A DNA stretch of 8,006 bases from Candidatus Omnitrophota bacterium (lineage in GTDB: Bacteria; Omnitrophota; Omnitrophia; Omnitrophales; Danuiimicrobiaceae): contig JACQQT010000061.1 in assembly GCA_016206815.1 (NCBI GenBank), forward strand, positions 1-8,006, read 5' to 3'. Under the pieces are notes generated by a model that was given only the letters and a program-made list of their open reading frames with translations, searched no databases and was not told where the DNA came from. Shown one piece after another: positions 1 through 4,691 of this stretch (position 1 is the stretch's first letter; each line of letters starts with the position of its first letter). The position numbers and the translations under genes are program-made.

Positions 1-2
1 GC

Positions 3-929
3 CTAAAGTGGGACAGACCTGCAATCGAGTTTCTCAAGGAGAGACTGCATATCTGAGGGCAATTCTGAGGCAAACGAAAGCTTTTGTTTGGTTTTTGGAT
101 GCAAAAAACCTAATGCTTTGGCATGAAGCGCCTGTCGATTGATCAAAGGAGACGGATAACCATAAACCGAATCTCCGAGAACCGGGTAACCCAGCGTCCG
201 TAAATGGACGCGGATTTGATGGGTTCTTCCGGTTTCAGGCCTTGCCTCTACCAGAGTGGTTTTCTGAAACCGTTTCAGGACCTTAAAATTGGTAATGGAG
301 GGTTTTCCGTGATCGGCTCGCACCGCTACTTTCTTCCGATTGGTCACCGATCGACCGAGTGGTTCTTCTGAGCGCATTTCATCGTGTTGGACAATGCCCA
401 GGACAACCGCCCAATAAATGCGGTCAATCTCATGGCGCTTAAATTGATCCGCTAAAGCCCGATGGGCAAGGTCATTTTTAGCCACCACCAAAAGCCCTGA
501 GGTATCTTTATCCAACCGATGAACAATGCCGGGGCGCATGTGCTCACCCACTTGAGAAAGCAGCTTTGTGTGGTGAAGCAGTGCGTTGACGAGTGTCCCT
601 TTGGGATTGCCTGAGCCGGGATGAACCACCATGCCGGCAGGCTTGTTGACCACAATCAGATCCTCATCCTCAAAAACAATATCAATCGGGATGGACTCGG
701 CTTGCGTGATCGCCTCCGGCTCTTCTTCATACAGGATGGCGATCTGATCGCCCGGCTGAACAGGCGTATGCGGTTTGGCGGGATGATCGTTTAATTTGAT
801 CTTTCCTGCTTCAATCAGCGTCTTGATTTTGGTCCGCGAAAACGTTTCGGCACACGCCTTCGCCAAAAAGAAATCGATCCGGACATGATGAATTTCAGGT
901 GGAACGATGATGCGTTTTTCCGGCGCCAT
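3..929 (-). CDS. rluD: RluA-family 23S rRNA pseudouridine synthase (RluD-like)
   Basis: 308-residue enzyme expected to convert uridines of 23S rRNA to pseudouridine in the cytoplasm. An S4-type RNA-binding domain covers about residues 12-65. The catalytic RsuA/RluA domain follows from about residue 85, starting with the VVNKPAGMVVHP segment. The signature HRLDKDTSG is at residues 137-145, with D140 as the expected catalytic aspartate. A second family motif, RPETGRTHQIRVHL, lies at residues 230-243. Length and domain order fit RluD (helix 69 modification), but RluA-family members differ mainly in target site, so the exact uridines are inferred. The ATG start lies inside the end of lgt (35-bp overlap) and has only a weak upstream purine stretch. 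No other in-frame start occurs before the S4 domain, so translational coupling to lgt is likely. The stop TAG is at 5-3. Last gene of the dksA-lspA-lgt-rluD run that is visible. Confidence 0.93.
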   Translation of the reverse strand: MAPEKRIIVPPEIHHVRIDFFLAKACAETFSRTKIKTLIEAGKIKLNDHPAKPHTPVQPGDQIAILYEEEPEAITQAESIPIDIVFEDEDLIVVNKPAGMVVHPGSGNPKGTLVNALLHHTKLLSQVGEHMRPGIVHRLDKDTSGLLVVAKNDLAHRALADQFKRHEIDRIYWAVVLGIVQHDEMRSEEPLGRSVTNRKKVAVRADHGKPSITNFKVLKRFQKTTLVEARPETGRTHQIRVHLRTLGYPVLGDSVYGYPSPLINRQALHAKALGFLHPKTKQKLSFASELPSDMQSLLEKLDCRSVPL

Positions 930-1659
930 AGCCCGAATGTCTCAGAGAAAATAGGATCAGAGAAATTGCGGCCAGCGCAATGCCGATCCATTGGTTGGAA
1001 GTCAAATTTAAAAAAACTTTTGCATTATCCCCTCTCAAAAATTCCAGTACGAAGCGTCCGATGGGATATCCCGTAAAATACGCGAACGAAACGGTTCCGA
1101 CGGGTAGTTTTCTCCTCAAAAGAAACATCAGAAAAAAGACCAGGGCGAAACAAAAAACCGCTTCGTAAAGTTGCGTAGGATGAACCGGATGGTTCAAAAA
1201 TGGAAATGAAACTGCCCACGGGACGTTTGTTTCAATTCCGTAACAACAGCCGTTCAAAAAACATCCGATTCGGCCAAAACCCTGCGCCAGTGCCAGCGCC
1301 GGAACGAACAAATCAAGCAGCGCAAAAAAAGAAAGCCGCTTGAGGCGTATGAAGAGCCAAAACCCCAGCAATCCGCCGATCAGGCCGCCATAGAGTACGA
1401 TCCCGCCCTGCCAAATTTTAAAAATTTCAACCGGTGAACGGCTGAAGTAATTCCAGTACTGAATGACATAAAAAATTCTGGCCCCCGTAAAACCGCTCAG
1501 CACTGCCGTCATGGCCAGATCGACGACGGTATCAGGTGTAACGAAAGCACGCTCGGCGTTCGATCTTAAAAAAACGACCGCGGTCAACACGCCCAGCGCC
1601 ACTAAAAGTCCGTATGAATATAAGTGAATGTGCCCCCAGGAGAAAAGGACAGGGTACAT
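895..1659 (-). CDS. lgt: Prolipoprotein diacylglyceryl transferase Lgt
   Basis: 254-residue polytopic inner-membrane enzyme that moves diacylglyceryl from phosphatidylglycerol to the lipobox cysteine of prolipoproteins, the first step of lipoprotein maturation. About seven hydrophobic segments are seen. Family motifs are YGGLIGG (residues 90-96), GRIGCFLNGCCYG (129-141), HPTQLYE (160-166) and GRFVLEFLRGD (201-211), with the conserved arginines R130 and R202. I place the start at the ATG at 1659, which overlaps the lspA stop as TGATG and has an AGGGGG ribosome-binding stretch 5 nt upstream. A TTG one codon earlier is possible but less likely. Relative to E. coli Lgt as I remember it, H103 is tyrosine here, N146 is cysteine and E151 is cysteine. 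The CCYG form is, to my knowledge, common outside Proteobacteria, so activity is still expected. The C-terminus overlaps rluD by 35 bp. Confidence 0.95.
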   Translation of the reverse strand: MYPVLFSWGHIHLYSYGLLVALGVLTAVVFLRSNAERAFVTPDTVVDLAMTAVLSGFTGARIFYVIQYWNYFSRSPVEIFKIWQGGIVLYGGLIGGLLGFWLFIRLKRLSFFALLDLFVPALALAQGFGRIGCFLNGCCYGIETNVPWAVSFPFLNHPVHPTQLYEAVFCFALVFFLMFLLRRKLPVGTVSFAYFTGYPIGRFVLEFLRGDNAKVFLNLTSNQWIGIALAAISLILFSLRHSGYGAGKTHHRST

Positions 1660-2090
1660 CAACGCCCCCTGAAAGCAGCTAGAACGAACAAGGAAACTCC
1701 GATCGTAATGCAGGCATCGGCAATATTAAACACCGGCCAGACGCGAAAGTCCAAAAAATCGATGACATGCTCAAAACGAAGCCGATCGATCCAGTTGCCG
1801 ATCGCCCCGCCCAAGATCAAACCATATGCGACTCGACGATATAGCGTCTCACGCCAAAAAAACTTGGAAAATGCGAACAAACACAAAACGCTCACCGTGA
1901 TGATGCCGGTCAAAAGCTCCGGGTGTCCCCGAAAAAAACCAAAGGCAACACCCGTATTTTCAACTAAGCTTAAATGGAAAACATGAGGAACGATCGGAAT
2001 GTGGCCGCTAGAAAGGTAGGCGAGGGCAAAAAACTTTGTCAGCTGATCCAATAAAAGAACGATTCCGGCAATACTGTAAAGGATAATCAT
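1659..2090 (-). CDS. lspA: Lipoprotein signal peptidase II LspA
   Basis: 143-residue aspartic membrane protease that removes the signal peptide from diacylglyceryl-modified prolipoproteins, acting directly after Lgt. Four hydrophobic segments are visible. Conserved blocks in order are DQLTK (residues 15-19), ENTGVAFGFF (44-53), GGAIGNWIDR (94-103), VIDF (109-112) and FNIAD (121-125). The catalytic aspartates should be D111 and D125, with D102 in the GNxxDR motif. The length is slightly under the usual 150-170 residues, but all motifs are present. ATG start 20 bp after the dksA-like stop. The upstream bases (GCGAG, 2 nt away) make a poor ribosome-binding site, so translation probably depends on the upstream gene. 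The stop TGA overlaps the lgt ATG, which ties the two consecutive pathway enzymes together in expression. Confidence 0.96.
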   Translation of the reverse strand: MIILYSIAGIVLLLDQLTKFFALAYLSSGHIPIVPHVFHLSLVENTGVAFGFFRGHPELLTGIITVSVLCLFAFSKFFWRETLYRRVAYGLILGGAIGNWIDRLRFEHVIDFLDFRVWPVFNIADACITIGVSLFVLAAFRGR

Positions 2091-2110
2091 GGCTCGCGGG
2101 TTAGCAACAA

Positions 2111-2494
2111 TTACTCCCGGCGGGTATTCTTCTCCTCATCCTCCTTGCACTTGAGGCAAAGTTTTGCATAGGGAACGGCTTTTAACCGCTTCAGGCTGAT
2201 AGGCTTCTCGCAATTCTCACAAATTCCGTAAGCACCGTCCGCGATTTTCTGTAACGCTTCATCAATCCGGTTCAACATCACCTGTTCGGCAGAAGCAAGG
2301 TCGAGTGAAAATTCCCGGTCAAAGTTGTCGGTCGCCATATCGGCCATGTGAAAGGAATAGCCTGAAAGGTCGCCTGAGGCATCGCGCTGACTCTTGTTTA
2401 AGTTATCGCGCTCGATGTGACTGATCCCCTCCGCGATTTTCGCGCGCTCTGCTTCCAGTTGTTGTTTCAACTTCATGACCTCTTCTTTATCCAC
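2111..2494 (-). CDS. DksA/TraR family C4 zinc-finger regulator
   Basis: 127-residue protein with the DksA/TraR layout. An N-terminal helical coiled-coil region (about residues 1-85) is followed by a four-cysteine zinc finger, CENC at 92-95 and CLKC at 113-116. The HMADMATDNFDRE stretch at 49-61 corresponds to the acidic coiled-coil region that in DksA reaches into the RNA polymerase secondary channel. Family members adjust transcription initiation, often with ppGpp. Whether this one acts like true DksA or like a shorter TraR/YocK-type relative cannot be told from sequence. The start is GTG: GGAG lies 8 nt upstream of it, whereas the ATG six codons inside (2476) has only a badly spaced AGG. 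It is first gene of the lspA-lgt-rluD operon and has its own strong promoter. A zinc-finger protein of this type beside lspA fits my memory of other bacterial lspA loci. Confidence 0.9.
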   Translation of the reverse strand: MDKEEVMKLKQQLEAERAKIAEGISHIERDNLNKSQRDASGDLSGYSFHMADMATDNFDREFSLDLASAEQVMLNRIDEALQKIADGAYGICENCEKPISLKRLKAVPYAKLCLKCKEDEEKNTRRE

Positions 2495-2530
2495 TCGAAA
2501 TTCTCCTTTTCCCTGCTCAAAAGAAAATGG

Positions 2531-2558
2531 ATTATATCATCCGCTTTTCTCAAGTCAA
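2531..2558 (-). promoter_or_regulatory. Sigma70-type promoter for dksA-lspA-lgt-rluD
   Basis: On the minus strand, TTGACT (2558-2553) is followed by a 16-nt spacer and TATAAT (2536-2531). The spacer ends in TGA, giving an extended -10 (TGn-TATAAT). The -35 matches consensus at 5 of 6 positions and the -10 at 6 of 6. Transcription should start near 2524, leaving a leader of about 30 nt that contains the GGAG site of the dksA-like gene. This is the strongest promoter match I found in the window. It suggests the lipoprotein operon is expressed independently of the upstream signalling genes. Confidence 0.8.
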
Positions 2559-2560
2559 AT

Positions 2561-2588
2561 AAAAACGTCCGACTTATGCAACGTTTTT
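2561..2588 (-). terminator. Weak terminator-like hairpin at the end of the HD-GYP gene
   Basis: Perfect 8-bp inverted repeat, AAAAACGT (2561-2568) and ACGTTTTT (2581-2588), with a 12-nt loop. On the minus strand the right arm runs into TTTTTATTT, as in an intrinsic terminator, and the A-rich left arm would serve the opposite strand too. Only two or three GC pairs support the stem, so termination would be inefficient. It overlaps the last codons and the stop of the HD-GYP gene (stop at 2576-2574) and lies directly upstream of the -35 box of the next promoter. It may partly separate the two transcription units. Confidence 0.4.
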
Positions 2589-3842
2589 GTGGCTTGCACT
2601 TTTCGCCTTCTTGTATTTCCCGTTCAGGGTGCGTTGATATGCCCGGATAAACGCGCCGACCACCTGAGGGTCAAATTGAGTCCCTGCGCACCGCTCGAGT
2701 TCCTCGAAAGCAACTTCGATGGGTTTTCCCTTGCTGTAACAACGTTTCGAAACAATCGCATGGAAAGCATCCACCACCGAAACAATACGGGCCTCCAGCG
2801 GGATAGCTTCCCCCTTCAGCCCGCTCGGATATCCGGAACCGTCATAGTTTTCATGGTGATGCAAAACAACGTTCGCGACTTCTTTGAACCCGGTCAATGG
2901 CTCCAAAATTTTAGCTCCCTTCACCGGATGTTGACGCATAATTTTCCACTCCTCATCCGTTAAAGATCCGGGTTTCATTAAAATATGGTCCGGAATCCCA
3001 ATTTTACCGACATCATGCAAGTGAAGCGAGGCGACCAAGATGTCCTTCCGCTTGCCGGACATGTCATAGCCCATCTCCTGAGCCGTCATCAGCCCCAAAC
3101 GTTCCACGCCCTGCAAATGGCCGGCCGTATAAGGATCCTTGGCATTCACTTCGTGCGCGAGCGACATCACAATTTGATAATAAGTCTCTTGTTCTTTTTT
3201 GCGGAGTTCCGCTATTTCCTGAAGCCGCTGTTCCAATTCCTGCTTTTGCTTTTCCAGCTCGACGTTCTTCGCAATGAGATCTTCACGAAACTCCGCCGTT
3301 TTAATGGTCATCGAAGCATCGTTTGCCAAGGTCTGAAAGAAATTAATTTCTTCCAACAAAAAAGGCTCGCCGCTCAATTTTCCGCCCAACAGCAGGACTC
3401 CTAAAAGCTCGTTCTTATAAAAACCCGGGACGCACACCGTCGCTTTCAAAGTCTCCATGACTTCCTTCAGCGAAAGCAATTTGGTTTTTAAGGTCGGATG
3501 CTGGCCGGTCAGAGCAGGATCTTGGATCCAGGCTTTCAAATCTTCAAGAATAAGAAAGTCTTTCGTAAGTTTTACCTTTTTTTCCCAATTTGAAAACCAG
3601 TGAATTAACGGATTGCTGTGATCTAATTTGACTAAACTGATGGGAATCCGGTGGCTGCCCTGAGAATCAACGAAGATATAACGCTGCTTCAGTTGATCAA
3701 ACATCAGGATGGAAGCATGGTGGAGGCCGACTTCCCGGACGATAAACCGGACAATCATTTTGAGAAGCCGCCTCGGGTTTTTCACCCGTACCATCGTCTT
3801 CGCGGCGTTCTTCAGTGCTTCCTGATAATCGTAGCTGGTCAT
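2574..3842 (-). CDS. GAF plus HD-GYP domain protein, probable cyclic-di-GMP phosphodiesterase
   Basis: 422-residue predicted soluble protein without a signal peptide or membrane segment. A GAF-like sensor domain spans about residues 20-185. A charged coiled-coil linker covers about 187-220, and an HD-GYP domain covers about 222-405. Expected metal ligands are present: E231, H242, H276-D277, H305, H329-H330 and D358. The GYP signature is G337-Y338-P339 within ENYDGSGYP. HD-GYP enzymes hydrolyse cyclic di-GMP, finally to GMP; retained ligands argue for activity. One oddity is VVDAFHAIVSKRCY at 356-369, where the family usually has DAxDAMTSxRPY, so the second aspartate is histidine and the proline is cysteine. 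The C-terminus is lysine-rich. The ATG start is fixed by an in-frame TGA 9 nt upstream; GAGGAG lies very close to it, which is short spacing. It has its own promoter candidate at 3909-3938. Probably the output of the adjacent kinase and receiver (inference). Confidence 0.9.
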   Translation of the reverse strand: MTSYDYQEALKNAAKTMVRVKNPRRLLKMIVRFIVREVGLHHASILMFDQLKQRYIFVDSQGSHRIPISLVKLDHSNPLIHWFSNWEKKVKLTKDFLILEDLKAWIQDPALTGQHPTLKTKLLSLKEVMETLKATVCVPGFYKNELLGVLLLGGKLSGEPFLLEEINFFQTLANDASMTIKTAEFREDLIAKNVELEKQKQELEQRLQEIAELRKKEQETYYQIVMSLAHEVNAKDPYTAGHLQGVERLGLMTAQEMGYDMSGKRKDILVASLHLHDVGKIGIPDHILMKPGSLTDEEWKIMRQHPVKGAKILEPLTGFKEVANVVLHHHENYDGSGYPSGLKGEAIPLEARIVSVVDAFHAIVSKRCYSKGKPIEVAFEELERCAGTQFDPQVVGAFIRAYQRTLNGKYKKAKSASHKNVA

Positions 3843-4149
3843 CTCTCCTCAGGCGATATGAATGGTTCCCCTATGCCTTACACTCCTCGTAACAGATTGC
3901 CACCGAAAATGATAGCACCTTTCGGACCGGTTTTCCAACGATTGAGTGCAAAAAAATGCCTTAAAATGAGAGATAGTTTCCGAATTTTAGAACTGGTAAA
4001 ACCTTGATGAGAAAAGACTTACGTACAACCTTAAAAGCGGAAGAAACTCAGCACCTCGACACGATTAATTTTAAGGGTACGCGGTTCGGCGTTGCTCACC
4101 GCCCTGAGCTTGTCGAAGGGCTCGGTGCTGTACTGAGCTAGCCGAAGTA
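3843..4149. other. Structured 307-bp intergenic region between response regulator and HD-GYP gene
   Basis: No convincing gene. In minus-strand order it holds a 70-bp REP-like hairpin cluster (4150-4081), then about 140 bp of AT-rich sequence with no clear structure (4080-3939), then a promoter candidate (3938-3909) and a roughly 60-nt leader to the HD-GYP ATG. Short open frames here have no ribosome-binding site and do not resemble proteins I know. Confidence 0.6.
3909..3938 (-). promoter_or_regulatory. Candidate extended -10 promoter for the GAF/HD-GYP gene
   Basis: Minus strand: TTGGAA (3938-3933), an 18-nt spacer ending in TGC, and TATCAT (3914-3909). The -10 matches 5 of 6 consensus positions and carries the extended TGn element; the -35 matches 4 of 6. 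A start near 3902 would give a leader of about 60 nt. It would let the HD-GYP gene be transcribed apart from the response regulator, in line with the hairpin cluster between them. Confidence 0.5.
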
Positions 4150-4150
4150 C
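4081..4150. repeat. Cluster of three REP-like palindromic units
   Basis: Three short hairpins share a loop of the form TCGRC...GCTC but have different, internally complementary 5-bp stems. Unit A (4150-4130, minus reading): GTACT / AGTAC, loop TCGGCTAGCTC. Unit B (4121-4101, minus reading): GCCCT / AGGGC, loop TCGACAAGCTC. Unit C (4081-4102, plus reading, so inverted to the others): GCGGT / ACCGC, loop TCGGCGTTGCTC. A and B are 8 nt apart; B and C overlap by 2 nt. Unit B can extend its stem by CACC/GGTG with a 2-nt bulge, which would exclude unit C. Paired inverted units recall REP/REPIN elements. From memory, TTCGACAAGCTCAG palindromes are frequent in environmental genomes. The cluster directly abuts the response-regulator stop codon. 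It may stabilise the mRNA or end transcription, although no T-run follows. Confidence 0.75.
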
Positions 4151-4527
4151 TAGGAAGCGTTTGAACCGCTTAACGCTTCTATTTTTTCCCGCACGTCGTT
4201 TTCCAGATACTCTAAGCTTAAGGGCTTGGTAATATAATTGTCTGCGCCCAGGCGCAAGCACTCTTCGATCTTGTCGCGGGTTTCCAGCGCAGTCACCATA
4301 ATCACCTTGATGCGGGGATATTTCTTTTTCACTTCCCCAAGCACTTGGATCCCGTCCATCACGGGCATCTTGATATCCAATAAAATGACTTGGGGTTTAA
4401 AGTGTTCTACAGCTGCCAGGGCAGCTTGGCCTGAAGAAGCTGCCTTCACTTCGTAATTCCGTTCTTCGAAAAAACTCTTTAAAAAATCGCAAATCTCGAC
4501 TTCGTCGTCGACAATCAAAAGTTTCAT
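4150..4527 (-). CDS. Single-domain response regulator (CheY/Spo0F-like receiver)
   Basis: 125-residue protein consisting only of a receiver domain. The acidic pocket is D7-D8, the phospho-acceptor D51 lies in LLDIKMPVMDG, and the switch residues are T79 and K101 (ITKP). There is no DNA-binding or enzymatic output domain, so it must act through protein contacts or as a phosphorelay carrier. The nearby histidine kinase is the obvious donor and the HD-GYP protein downstream a possible target; both links are inferred from neighbourhood. I start the gene at the ATG at 4527, which has a perfect GGAGG (4540-4536) 8 nt upstream. The in-frame GTG at 4536 overlaps that site and is unlikely. The stop TAG (4152-4150) shares its last base with the first hairpin of the REP-like cluster. 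The upstream gap to the kinase is 164 bp, too wide for a tight operon, and is full of repeats. Confidence 0.93.
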   Translation of the reverse strand: MKLLIVDDEVEICDFLKSFFEERNYEVKAASSGQAALAAVEHFKPQVILLDIKMPVMDGIQVLGEVKKKYPRIKVIMVTALETRDKIEECLRLGADNYITKPLSLEYLENDVREKIEALSGSNAS

Positions 4528-4535
4528 TTCATTCA

Positions 4536-4540
4536 CCTCC
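4536..4540 (-). promoter_or_regulatory. Ribosome-binding site GGAGG deciding the response-regulator start
   Basis: GGAGG on the minus strand, 8 nt from ATG 4527. It is the best Shine-Dalgarno match among the genes here and excludes the overlapping GTG at 4536 as start. Confidence 0.8.
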
Positions 4541-4571
4541 TGGTGCTGAATAGCTTAACATGAAGCTTTAC

Positions 4572-4607
4572 CATCATCTATCGATAAAATTTCATAGGAA
4601 GATGATG
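4572..4607. repeat. 8-bp inverted repeat in the response-regulator leader
   Basis: CATCATCT (4572-4579) and AGATGATG (4600-4607) form a perfect 8-bp stem around a 20-nt AT-rich loop that contains the palindrome TATCGATA at its edge. It lies 45-80 bp upstream of the response-regulator start and adjoins the larger dyad at 4607-4665. It could be a leader hairpin or an operator. No T-run follows on the minus strand, so it is not an intrinsic terminator. Confidence 0.4.
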
Positions 4608-4678
4608 ACTGCACTGATTACCAATTTAAGTTCATTTAAGTTCATTAATGAAAATCAGTGCTGTCACCTTCCACTGAT
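4607..4678. repeat. Dyad, tandem repeat and palindrome upstream of the response regulator
   Basis: Several nested symmetries occur here. A perfect 9-bp inverted repeat, GCACTGATT (4611-4619) and AATCAGTGC (4653-4661), extends by GAC/GTC past one T-T mismatch to 4607 and 4665. Its 33-nt loop contains a perfect 10-bp tandem repeat, TTTAAGTTCA (4625-4634 and 4635-4644), and the perfect 12-bp palindrome TTCATTAATGAA (4641-4652). The heptamer CACTGAT occurs three times: plus at 4612-4618, inverted at 4654-4660, plus at 4672-4678. The last two form an inverted pair with an 11-bp spacer. This looks like a binding region for a dimeric regulator, or a large leader hairpin. I see no convincing -35/-10 pair in it. 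Confidence 0.6.
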
Positions 4679-4691
4679 AATCTAGAACCGG

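Noticed and set aside
1660..1662. TTG as start of lgt
   Set aside because: The ATG directly after it forms the usual TGATG overlap with lspA and has a well-placed AGGGGG.
1624..1986. 120-residue plus-strand open frame
   Set aside because: Lies opposite lspA and the lgt start, both with clear family motifs. No ribosome-binding site and a basic, low-information composition.
2475..2963. 162-residue plus-strand open frame
   Set aside because: Antisense to the dksA-like and HD-GYP genes and crosses their promoter region; no recognisable protein features.
4081..4150. CRISPR array
   Set aside because: Units are hairpins with different stems, 8-nt or no spacing and mixed orientation, with no spacers and no cas genes nearby.
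4031..4261. 76-residue minus-strand frame across the REP-like cluster and the receiver's end
   Set aside because: Different frame from the receiver, translates the hairpin repeats, has no start signal, and gives a basic composition typical of a chance frame.
4534..4536. GTG as start of the response regulator
   Set aside because: It overlaps the GGAGG ribosome-binding site, which is correctly spaced for the ATG at 4527.
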